From assembly GCF_004795105.1 (NCBI RefSeq), contig NZ_SSBL01000039.1, forward strand, positions 1-54,381: a DNA stretch of 54,381 nucleotides, given 5' to 3'. Below, piece by piece: positions 1 to 7,684 of the stretch (the first letter of the stretch is position 1; each line of letters starts with the position of its first letter). This DNA comes from Streptomyces sp. A0642 (GTDB lineage Bacteria > Actinomycetota > Actinomycetes > Streptomycetales > Streptomycetaceae). The translations under genes and the position numbers were made by a program. Below the pieces are notes generated by a model. That model did not search any database. It was given only the letters and a program-made list of their open reading frames with translations, and was not told the origin of the DNA.

Positions 1-3000
1 AACCCACGCCCCATCGCAATCCGCTGACTACCCTGACCCGTGAACAACACCGCCAGATCACCACCCCCCACCACACCCTCCACCACATCACGGTGCGCCC
101 TGCCACCCGCCAACGCCCGCAAAGCATCCTGGGCCTGTGCAAGGTTCCCGGCCACCGCGCTCGCACGGTGTTCCAGGTGGGAGCGGTGGTGTGCGGTGCT
201 GTAGGCGATGTCGAGCAGCTCCGATTCCGGCCTGCCCTCCAGGTGGTCGGCCAGGCGGGCGGCGTTTTCGGCCCGTGCTTCCTCGGTCTTGCCGGACACG
301 GTGAGGACGACGGGCGTCTTGCGTGTGGGGCGGTCGGGGCGGCCGTGGACGGCCGCCCAGTCGATCTCGTGGCCCTCGCACCAGAGCTCGGCGGCCAGTT
401 CCTCCAGGCTCCGGCGGGCGGGCCGGTCGCGCCGGCAGGTCGCGAGGGCCGGGAGGTGGGTGCCGTCGATCGCGGCGAGTGTCCGCTCGAAGGAGTGCTG
501 GGCGACGGGGTGCGGGGCGACCTCGACGATGCGCAGACCGCGCGCGGCGGCAGGTTCGTTCCGGGTGAGTGCGGTGACCGCCTCGGCGAGCAGCATGGGT
601 TCGCACATGTTGCGTGCCCAGTAGTCGGCTCCGAGAGCGGTGCCGTCCACGAAGTCGTTGAGGACGGTCGACCAGAAGGGTGTGGACGCGACGGCGGTGC
701 GCAGTGTGCCGAGCCGGCGGAGCAGTTCGGGTGCGAGGTCCCGGAGCCCGGCGCTGTGGGACGCGTAGTCGATGTTGACGCGTACGGTGCGGACGCCGTT
801 CTCGGACAGCTCCCGTTCCACGGCGGCGACGGCGTCCGTCGGCCCGGAGAGGCAGACCTGGCCGGGAGCGAGGTGTCCCGCGACGGAGATCCCGCGGTCG
901 TCGGTGGCCAGCCGAGCGGCCTCGTCGGCGGTGAGGTCGCAGACGACGAGAGCACCGTGGCCGGAGGCGCGTTCGGCGATCAGCGCCGACCAGGTCGTGA
1001 TGAGCCGGGCGCCCTCGTCCAGCGGGAGGGCCCCCGCGACGACGGCGGCGGCCACCTCTCCGATGCTCTGGCCGAAGACGGTGTCGGGCTCTATGCCCCA
1101 GGCGGCGAGGGTGCGGGCGAGGGCGACCTGGACGGAGAAGAGGACGGGCTGGACGACGTCGGTGCGGTCGAGCCGCGAGCGGCTGCTGTCGGCGAGGAGT
1201 TCGTCGGTCACCGACCAGCCGGTGTGCGCGGCGACCGCGCGGTCGCAGGCGTCGAGGGCGGCGCGGAAGGCGCGCTCGCAGAGCAGGTCGCGGCCCATGC
1301 CGATCCACTGTGTGCCGTGGCCGGAGAAGAAGAAGGCGAGCGGCGGGCGCTCGGTGGAGCGGCCGGGACCGGCGACGATGTCGGCACGGCCGGCCGGCGT
1401 CAGGGCGGCGACCGCCCGGTGCCTTCCGGTGTCGTGGGGCGGGGTGGGGTACGGGCCGGTGGCGTTGTTCTCCCGGGCGCCCAGAGCGGCGACGGCGTCG
1501 TGCAGCGCGTCCTCGCTCGCGGCGGTGACGGGGACGAGGCGGCGTCGGCTGTAGGGGCCCTCCTCCAGGGCGACATGGGCGTTCGTGCCGCCGAATCCGA
1601 AGCCGCTGACGCCCGCGTAGCGGCGGCGGGCGGCGGGCCACGGCCGGCGTTCGGTGACGACGCTGAGCTTGTTGGCCTCGAAGTCGATGTGCGGGTTGGG
1701 CACGTCGAAGTGGAGGCTGGCGGGGATTTCGCCGCGGTGCAGGGCCAGGGCGGTCTTGATGAGGCCGGTGACGCCTGCTGCGGGCTCCAGGTGGCCGAAG
1801 TTCGTCTTGGCCGAGCCCAGGTACAGCGGCTCCTGGCGTCCCTGGGCGAACACGGTACCGAGTGCCTCGGCCTCGATGGGGTCGCCGAGCAGGGTGCCGG
1901 TGCCGTGTGCCTCCACGTAGGAGACGTCCTTGGGGTCGATGTCGGCGTCCTGCCAGGCGGTGCGCAGGACGTCGGCCTGGGCCTGCGGGCTGGGGGCGGT
2001 GAGTCCGTTGGAGGCACCGTCGTTGTTGACGGCGGTGCCGCGGATCACGGCGTACACGCGGTCGCCGGAGGCGAGGGCGTCGGAGAGCCTGCGCAGGACA
2101 ACGACGCCGCAGCCCTCGCCGCGTACGTAGCCGTTGGCGCCCGCGTCGAAGGCGCGGCACTGGCCGTCCGGGTTCATGCCGCCGAACTTGGTCATGGCGA
2201 CGGTGGTGTGGGGGTGCAGCATGACGTTGACGCCGCCCGCCAGGGCGAGGTCGCTCTCGCCGCGGCGCAGACTCTGCACGGCGAGGTGGGTGGCGGTGAG
2301 CGAGGAGCTGCAGGCGGTCGCAACGGCTATGGCGGGGCCGTGGAGGCCCAGGGTGTAGGCGATGCGCGCCGGAATGATGGAGTTGTCCCAGCCGACGGCG
2401 GAGTGCGTCCCGATGGCGTCGGGGTCGGCGCCGGTGGCCAGGTGGTATTCCTGCGCCATGGTGCCGAAGAAGACACCCGTGCGGGTGCCGGAGATGTCGG
2501 AGGGGACGATCCGGGCGTCCTCGAATGCGGCCCAGGCGACTTCCAGCGCCATGCGCTGCTGCGGGTCCATGTGCTTCGCCTCGGCGGGCGAGATCCGGAA
2601 CAGGTCGGCGTCGAATCCGGTGATGTTGTCGAGGAAGCCGCCCCAGCGGGTGTTCATCCGACCCGGCGCCCGGGGGTCCGGGTCGAGCCAGTCCTGGGCG
2701 TTCCAGCGGTCGGCGGGGACCTCGCGGATCGTGTCGGTTCCCTCGCACAGGCTCTCCCAGAGTGCCTCGGGCGTCTCGATGCCGCCGGGCAGCCGGCAGC
2801 CGAGGCCGACGATGGCGACGGGTTCGTTCGCGACGAGGGGCGCCGGCCGGGTGCGCGGCGCTACGGCGGAAGGCGTGTCGTCGCCGGCCAGGTGGGCGCC
2901 GATGCCGGAGATGGTGGGGTACTGCCACACGACCCAGCTGGGCACGGGGCGCCCGAACCGTTTTGACAGTGTGGCCACGAGGGACGTGATCTGCACGGAG

Positions 3001-3152
3001 TCCAGCCCGAGGTCGTGCAGCGGCCGGTCGGTGCCGACGGCGTCGGGCCGTACGTCCAGCAGTTCGGCGACGACCGTCCGAACAACGGCCACGATGTCCT
3101 TGGCGGTCGCCGGGACCCGGTCGCCGCCACTGTTCACCTGGGCATAGCTCAT
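1..3152 (-). CDS. Modular type I PKS (3' end cut by window): ACP-KS-AT-AT...
   Basis: This frame stays open from ATG 3152 to the window edge (1050 residues seen, no stop). Domains in order: an N-terminal ACP (about 10-85, phosphopantetheine Ser52 in GLDSVQI); a KS (about 108-535, active Cys281 in TACSSSL, His in AHGTGT near 416 and NFGHLEP near 454, so competent); an AT (about 605-880) with SGHGTQW, nucleophile Ser696 in GQSIGEV and the specificity motif YASH (796-799). A normal post-AT linker and a fresh KS-AT-type linker then lead into the start of a second AT (TGQGSQR...MGRG, about 1035-1050). An ACP as first domain means the chain arrives on, or is loaded onto, this protein. YASH usually goes with methylmalonyl, whereas QSIG is closer to malonyl-type ATs, so specificity is unclear. 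It has its own upstream gap with a terminator hairpin. Confidence 0.93.
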   Translation of the reverse strand, partial: MSYAQVNSGGDRVPATAKDIVAVVRTVVAELLDVRPDAVGTDRPLHDLGLDSVQITSLVATLSKRFGRPVPSWVVWQYPTISGIGAHLAGDDTPSAVAPRTRPAPLVANEPVAIVGLGCRLPGGIETPEALWESLCEGTDTIREVPADRWNAQDWLDPDPRAPGRMNTRWGGFLDNITGFDADLFRISPAEAKHMDPQQRMALEVAWAAFEDARIVPSDISGTRTGVFFGTMAQEYHLATGADPDAIGTHSAVGWDNSIIPARIAYTLGLHGPAIAVATACSSSLTATHLAVQSLRRGESDLALAGGVNVMLHPHTTVAMTKFGGMNPDGQCRAFDAGANGYVRGEGCGVVVLRRLSDALASGDRVYAVIRGTAVNNDGASNGLTAPSPQAQADVLRTAWQDADIDPKDVSYVEAHGTGTLLGDPIEAEALGTVFAQGRQEPLYLGSAKTNFGHLEPAAGVTGLIKTALALHRGEIPASLHFDVPNPHIDFEANKLSVVTERRPWPAARRRYAGVSGFGFGGTNAHVALEEGPYSRRRLVPVTAASEDALHDAVAALGARENNATGPYPTPPHDTGRHRAVAALTPAGRADIVAGPGRSTERPPLAFFFSGHGTQWIGMGRDLLCERAFRAALDACDRAVAAHTGWSVTDELLADSSRSRLDRTDVVQPVLFSVQVALARTLAAWGIEPDTVFGQSIGEVAAAVVAGALPLDEGARLITTWSALIAERASGHGALVVCDLTADEAARLATDDRGISVAGHLAPGQVCLSGPTDAVAAVERELSENGVRTVRVNIDYASHSAGLRDLAPELLRRLGTLRTAVASTPFWSTVLNDFVDGTALGADYWARNMCEPMLLAEAVTALTRNEPAAARGLRIVEVAPHPVAQHSFERTLAAIDGTHLPALATCRRDRPARRSLEELAAELWCEGHEIDWAAVHGRPDRPTRKTPVVLTVSGKTEEARAENAARLADHLEGRPESELLDIAYSTAHHRSHLEHRASAVAGNLAQAQDALRALAGGRAHRDVVEGVVGGGDLAVLFTGQGSQRIAMGRG

Positions 3153-3280
3153 CTGCTCATCCTCGATAGCTCGTTGAAGCGAACGACCGGCGTACGGCCT
3201 GGGGGACGGCCCCCTGCACAGTGCCCGTCCCACCCTCAACTGCCGTGCTGGAGACCAGGTCGAGCCCGGCTCCACCGGAA

Positions 3281-3307
3281 CGGGCGCCCCGGATTCCGGG
3301 GCGCCCG
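3281..3307 (-). terminator. Terminator hairpin after the beta-glucosidase gene
   Basis: Perfect 12-bp inverted repeat (3281-3292 with 3296-3307, 3-nt centre, all but pure G/C), 24 bp past the stop of the glycosidase gene. There is no U-tract, which is normal for streptomycete terminators. It separates the glycosidase transcript from the downstream PKS gene, so the PKS probably has its own promoter in 3153-3280. Confidence 0.7.
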
Positions 3308-3330
3308 AGGGGTGATTCATCTGGGGTGGT

Positions 3331-4989
3331 TCAGTGCCTGCGGCCGGTCGCTGCCGGGACGGGCGTGGCCGTGGTGGCTGCGTCGGCCGGTTCCGGGGAG
3401 AGGGGGCCGCTGCCCCCGTAGAGTTTGCGGATCTGAGGGGTGAGCGTGCGCGCCTCGGCGACGGCCGAGTAGACCTTCGCGGCCTCCGTCGGGGTGCGCT
3501 TCATCGTGGTGCGATCGACCTCATAGAGGCCGAAGCGGGCGCCGTACCCCTGCAGCCACTCGAAGTTGTCCATCAGGCTCCAGTGGTAGTAGCCCCGCAC
3601 GTCCACTCCTTCGGCGCGCACCCGCTGGATCTGTTCCAGGGCCCGCACGGTGAACTCGGCGCGTCGTTTGCCGGAGTTGGTTGCGATGCCGGACTCGCTG
3701 ACGACCAGTGGCAGGCCGCGGTAGCGGGCACCGAAGTCCTTGAGCACCGGGTAGAGGCCGCCGGGGTCCGACTCGTAGCCCATCGCGGGTATGAAGTAGG
3801 AGGGGTCGGAAGCCGGGAGGCACGGTGCGGTGCCGCACGTGTCGACGTTGATGACGGGTAGCGTTCCCGGGCCGGGTGTGTCGCCCGGGTCGGAGACGCC
3901 GGTGCGGTCGTACAGCTGGATGCCCAGCCAGTCGAGCGTGCCCTTCCAGTCGGGGTGGGGCTCGTCGGCGGTCCCGTCGAAGTTTGTGTCGAAGTCTCCC
4001 TTCCACAGGGAGTCAAGGATGTTCAGCTCGAAGAAGCGGCGGAAGCGGTCGCGGGCGGCTGTGTCGCGCGGCTCGGTGCTGACCTTTCCGTCGCGTACGG
4101 CCACGTACTGCTTGACGCTCGCGGTCAGGCCGATGGTGGAGTTGAGGCCGTCACGGTCCGCGTCATGGCGGTCGTAGCGCTTGATGGCCCTGTACATGGC
4201 CGCGTGGGCGTTGATGTACTGGCGCAGGGCCGGCACGAACTTGCTGGAGAAGTTGGTGGCCAGGTTCGCCTTGCCGGGCGGCCCCGCGCCGAAGGCGTGC
4301 GAGAACAGCATGTAGACCATGGGCTCGTTGAGCGTGGCCCACTCGTCGACCCGGTCGCCGAACCGCTCGGCGAGGAGCTTCGCGTGCTCGGCCATCTCCT
4401 TGACCACCAGGGGGCCGCCGACCGGGTGGTCGAGGCCGCACAGGTTGGTGTCGGAGGGGCCCTTCGTGCAGCCGGGGTCCTCGGGGTTGTCGACCCAGAC
4501 GGGGTTGGCGAAGTGGTGGACGACGATCATCGGGCGAATGCCGCGCGCGATGAGTGCGTCGAGCTGCTTGCTGTAGTGGTCGAGGGCCGCCTCGTTGATC
4601 TGGTTGCGACGGGGCTCGATGCGGGCCCACTCGATGCTGAAGCGGTACGAGTCGACGTTCAGGTCCTCGAGGAGCCCGATGTCCTCGATGGCCTTGGAGT
4701 AGCCCTTGACGCCCTCTCCGACGAAGGGGCTCTTGCCCAGGCCCTCGGGTGCAGGCTGGCTCCACTTGTACCAGTCGGTGTCGGTGTTCTGGTCCTCGAT
4801 CTGGGTGGCGGAACTCGACACGCCGAATCGGAAGCTGCCCTTGCCGGAGGGGGCGGCAAGGGAGCCGATCGAGGAGAAGGAAACGGTGCGCGGTTTGGCT
4901 GCGGCGTCGGTCTCCCCACTGGCCAGGGCGACAGGTGCCACCAGCCCCAGGGCGAGGACAGCGGCCGCGATCTTGATGAGTCGCTTCAC
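3331..4989 (-). CDS. Secreted GH1 family beta-glucosidase
   Basis: 552 residues from GTG 4989, chosen because GGAAGG sits 4 nt upstream and the protein then begins with a clean Sec signal peptide: KR-rich start, hydrophobic stretch AAAVLALGLVAPVALA, then a polar mature region. It is a family 1 retaining glycosidase: acid/base Glu222 in TLNEPM, nucleophile Glu432 in VVSESGI (the family usually has TENG; here SESG), and the YYHWSLMDNFEW signature. It should act outside the cell, removing a beta-linked sugar. Next to a macrolide-type glycosyltransferase this suggests reactivation of an exported, glycosylated precursor, in the manner of the oleandomycin system (inference). A stand-alone catabolic role is the alternative. 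Confidence 0.93.
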   Translation of the reverse strand: MKRLIKIAAAVLALGLVAPVALASGETDAAAKPRTVSFSSIGSLAAPSGKGSFRFGVSSSATQIEDQNTDTDWYKWSQPAPEGLGKSPFVGEGVKGYSKAIEDIGLLEDLNVDSYRFSIEWARIEPRRNQINEAALDHYSKQLDALIARGIRPMIVVHHFANPVWVDNPEDPGCTKGPSDTNLCGLDHPVGGPLVVKEMAEHAKLLAERFGDRVDEWATLNEPMVYMLFSHAFGAGPPGKANLATNFSSKFVPALRQYINAHAAMYRAIKRYDRHDADRDGLNSTIGLTASVKQYVAVRDGKVSTEPRDTAARDRFRRFFELNILDSLWKGDFDTNFDGTADEPHPDWKGTLDWLGIQLYDRTGVSDPGDTPGPGTLPVINVDTCGTAPCLPASDPSYFIPAMGYESDPGGLYPVLKDFGARYRGLPLVVSESGIATNSGKRRAEFTVRALEQIQRVRAEGVDVRGYYHWSLMDNFEWLQGYGARFGLYEVDRTTMKRTPTEAAKVYSAVAEARTLTPQIRKLYGGSGPLSPEPADAATTATPVPAATGRRH

Positions 4990-5219
4990 GGTGCCTTCCG
5001 GTTCATAGACGGTTGGGAATGGGGTCGCGCAGCATTGAGGGCAGTCCCCCCGCGCATTCACACCCTGGGCGACTTCACTCGAAAACAACTCGAACGTGCG
5101 TCCACCGCGTCTTCGGACGCAGGGCAGGCCGATGTGGTGGGACAGGACGACGAAGCCGGAGAGCGCGGATCGCGATCAGCTCGTCGCCCGCAGCCCCCGA
5201 CGGGCTTGGGACACCGGTG

Positions 5220-5273
5220 ACGCACGAAGGGCCTGTGTCCCGGCGGCTGCCGGGACACAGGCCCTTCGTGCGT
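5220..5273. terminator. Very strong hairpin between glycosyltransferase and glycosidase genes
   Basis: Perfect 25-bp inverted repeat, 5220-5244 with 5249-5273, loop GGCT. It begins 10 bp past the glycosyltransferase stop (5283-5285). It is symmetrical enough to work in both directions. No U-tract follows. It uncouples the two resistance-type genes transcriptionally; the remaining gap (4990-5219) should hold the glycosidase promoter, though I recognise no convincing -10/-35. Confidence 0.8.
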
Positions 5274-5282
5274 GGAGTTCGG

Positions 5283-6464
5283 TCAGCGGGTGGTGGCCAG
5301 GCGCGCCTCGACGGCGTCGGCCGCCATGGCCGGGCCGTCGACGGAGCGCATGGTGTCGCTCATGGTGCGCACCCGGTCCTTGACGGACGCGTCGCCGGCG
5401 ACCTTGACGACGGCCTCGCGCAGGCTCTGAGGGGTGACATCGTCCTTGGCCAGATGCCGGCCGAGGCCCAGCTCGTCCACGCGCAGGCCGTTGGCCCGCT
5501 GCTCGGACATCTGCGGAATGACGACCATGGGCACGCCGTGGTACAGCGACTCCATGGTGCTGTTCATCCCGCCATGGGTGATGAACACCTGGGCGTGGCT
5601 GAGCACATCGAGCTGGGGCACGTGCCGCTTGACCTCGAAGTTGGCGGGGAGCGTACCGAGTTCGGCCGCGTCGATGTGGTCGCCGATGGACATCACGACA
5701 TCGAACTCGGAGTCGCGGAACGCCTCGACTGCCATCGAGAAGAACTCGGGCCAGCCGGTAGCCGCTGTGCCGAGCGAGATCAGCAGCACCGGGCGCCCAC
5801 CGGCGGCCGGCTGCCAGGACCCCTGGAAGGACCGGTCGCCGAGGCAGGGTCCGGCGAAGACGAACCGCTTGTCGAAGGTCTCGCCGTCGTAGTGGAATTC
5901 ACGCGGCATGAAGACGATCCCGAGGTCTTCGATCCCCTGGAAGAACCCCATGGGATCGGCGGGCAGACCGAATTCGGGCAGCAGCGCCGTAAGCTTCCCG
6001 ATCATCTCCATGACCTGGGGGTCGTCGTATTCCGCCATGGGGAAACGTTCCTGGATGCTGAAGTGCTCGTTCGCAGCGTACGAGGGAAAGCTCCGCACCA
6101 GCGGAATATCGTTCTTGGAAGCGAAGAAGCGTGCCCCCCAGGCCATGAAGTCGTGGACGATGACATCCGGCTTGTTCTGCTCGTAGAACGGGCCTACCTG
6201 CTCCACGAGCAGTTTCGCCTCGTCCAGACACCGCATGCCTTCACCGGCGTTGGCTTCCGCCGTGTAGGGGCTGCGATAGAAGTCGCCGAATACCGACTCG
6301 TACCTGACCGCTTCCGCTCCGAGCGCTTCGACTGCCGGGGCGAAGTGATTCGTCACAGTGCACGAAACGCGATGCCCCCGCTTCACTAGTTCTTCCACCA
6401 CGCCGAGTGTGGGGTTCACATGGCCTATGGCCGGGAAATTGAAGAAAGCGATGTGAGACGGCAT
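5283..6464 (-). CDS. Macrolide-type UDP-sugar glycosyltransferase (MGT/OleD-like, GT1)
   Basis: 393 residues. ATG 6464 is preferred (AGGAG with 7-nt spacing); an in-frame GTG two codons upstream lies too close to that ribosome site. GT-B fold: an N-terminal acceptor domain beginning with IAFFNFPAIGHVNPTL, and a C-terminal nucleotide-sugar domain with the family signature around THGGMNSTMESLYHGVPMVVIP followed by EQ and the N/R/V segment that binds the diphosphate and sugar. This is the layout of cytosolic inactivating enzymes that glucosylate macrolides (OleD, OleI, MGT). Together with the adjacent exported beta-glucosidase it looks like a self-resistance pair. A tailoring glycosyltransferase for a permanent sugar is the alternative, but no deoxysugar genes are present in the window. 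Confidence 0.93.
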   Translation of the reverse strand: MPSHIAFFNFPAIGHVNPTLGVVEELVKRGHRVSCTVTNHFAPAVEALGAEAVRYESVFGDFYRSPYTAEANAGEGMRCLDEAKLLVEQVGPFYEQNKPDVIVHDFMAWGARFFASKNDIPLVRSFPSYAANEHFSIQERFPMAEYDDPQVMEMIGKLTALLPEFGLPADPMGFFQGIEDLGIVFMPREFHYDGETFDKRFVFAGPCLGDRSFQGSWQPAAGGRPVLLISLGTAATGWPEFFSMAVEAFRDSEFDVVMSIGDHIDAAELGTLPANFEVKRHVPQLDVLSHAQVFITHGGMNSTMESLYHGVPMVVIPQMSEQRANGLRVDELGLGRHLAKDDVTPQSLREAVVKVAGDASVKDRVRTMSDTMRSVDGPAMAADAVEARLATTR

Positions 6465-6548
6465 TTGCACTCTCCTGTTCCAAGGCCCGAACGCTGCGGA
6501 CGAAGCCTTCCCACACCGTAGCAGCGCCGTGAAGGAAACCTTCCGGAA

Positions 6549-7061
6549 CTAGAAAGGAACGTGCTTGCCCAGCGCCACCCGCAGGCACCCGATCTGCCCG
6601 CAGTGGTAGGCGTCGTGCATCTGAATGATGGAGAGCGCCTTGCCGAGATTCTTCAGCCGGTCGTCGCCGAAGGGCTCCAGCGGGGATTCGCTGTCGAGGT
6701 CGGCCGGCACGAGACCGGCGACGAACTCGCGCATGCGCGCGTGGACCGCCCGGTAGAGGTCGAGCATCTCCTCCAGCGACGGGCCGATCGACCAGTCCTG
6801 GTCGTCGTTGCCCGCGAAGCGCCGGGAGAACTCCTCCGTGACCAGGGACTCGGTCCCCTGGTGCAGCGTCGAGAAGTAGTCCGTCGCGCAGGTGAGATGG
6901 CCCAGGAACCAGACCAGGGGCTTGTGCGGGGCCGGGGCGATACGCGCGGTCTCGTCGTCGAAGTCCTCGGCGAGTTCCAGGACCATGCCGAAGGCCAGGT
7001 CGAAATGGTGCAGGAAATGAGTGGTGAGCGCCTGCGGCGAGGCGTCGATGGTCGCGGTCAT
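6549..7061 (-). CDS. DinB-fold (DUF664-like) putative metal-dependent protein
   Basis: 170 residues from ATG 7061, with AGGAG 7 nt upstream. Four-helix-bundle DinB/YfiT family by pattern: an early His-rich helix (THFLHHFDLAFGM), LVWFLGHLTCATDYF in helix 2 and MHDAYHCGQIGCLRVALG near the C-terminus, giving the usual three-His metal site. Members include bacillithiol/mycothiol-dependent transferases and a few antibiotic-pathway enzymes; the substrate cannot be told from sequence. It lies between the glycosyltransferase and a small monooxygenase-like gene on the same strand, with gaps of 84 and 100 bp, so it may belong to the same transcript. Family assignment is fairly sure; function is not. 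Confidence 0.8.
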   Translation of the reverse strand: MTATIDASPQALTTHFLHHFDLAFGMVLELAEDFDDETARIAPAPHKPLVWFLGHLTCATDYFSTLHQGTESLVTEEFSRRFAGNDDQDWSIGPSLEEMLDLYRAVHARMREFVAGLVPADLDSESPLEPFGDDRLKNLGKALSIIQMHDAYHCGQIGCLRVALGKHVPF

Positions 7062-7161
7062 ATCCGGACTCCTGTCTTCATTCTTCCATGGATCATGACG
7101 AATATTCTCCGCTCGCTCTCAAGCAGTTCTTGAGTCACTCTCGAGCGGTTGTCCAGCCCGG

Positions 7162-7680
7162 TCAGCGACCGGGCGATGCGAACGAGCTCCGGCCGGGCCG
7201 ACGGACGGCGTCCAAACGGACCCGCGACTCCTCGAAGGTGGGCAGTTCGGTCGTCTCGGTGCACTCCCAGTTCGCGCCTTCCCAGTCGAACATCAGCTCG
7301 CGGACCCGACGCGCCGCGGCAAGATGCGGTTTCGACATCAAAAAGCCCTTCAACGCCTCCTCGTTCTCCCAGATGGACAGGGAACGGGTGCTGTTGAAGT
7401 TGTTCTCCGAAATACCCAGACAGACCGCCATCAGCCCCGGCCTCACATAGAGTTCGCCGAGAATAGCCTCATTCAGTTCGATGGCGACCGGCTCATGTCC
7501 CGGCTTCGGCCAGCCGACGGAAGTCGCCACCAGATGATGACCCCGGATCGGCTCCCGCAGCCGACCCGTTTCGGGGTCGACGACGGGCCCGACCCAGGGG
7601 GCCACCACATTGAAGTCCGATTCATCGCCGGCGGCGAATTCCTGGAGCGACTGGGGTATCGGTCGCGTGTTGTCCGACAT
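7162..7680 (-). CDS. Antibiotic-biosynthesis-monooxygenase-like (dimeric alpha/beta barrel) protein
   Basis: 172 residues. ATG 7680 is used because it sits 4 nt behind the P450 stop, with a GGATCGGTGA ribosome-binding stretch; an upstream ATG at 7710 would overlap the P450. The middle of the protein has the look of an ABM/heme-degrading-monooxygenase-type barrel: LMAVCLGISENNFNSTRSLSIWENEEALKGFL, then a helix rich in Ala/Arg before RELMFDWEGANWECTE. Such proteins act as cofactor-free oxygenases or as cyclase-like helpers in polyketide clusters. The N-terminal 60 residues are not recognised. Tight coupling to the P450 suggests both work on the same intermediate. Confidence 0.65.
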   Translation of the reverse strand: MSDNTRPIPQSLQEFAAGDESDFNVVAPWVGPVVDPETGRLREPIRGHHLVATSVGWPKPGHEPVAIELNEAILGELYVRPGLMAVCLGISENNFNSTRSLSIWENEEALKGFLMSKPHLAAARRVRELMFDWEGANWECTETTELPTFEESRVRLDAVRRPGRSSFASPGR

Positions 7681-7684
7681 TCTT

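Noticed and set aside
88..2966. Long open frames on both strands (over 940 codons) within the first PKS gene
   Set aside because: Arg/Gly/Pro-rich translations without domain motifs. The frame starting at 3152 carries ACP, KS and AT motifs and is the real gene; the others result from high GC.
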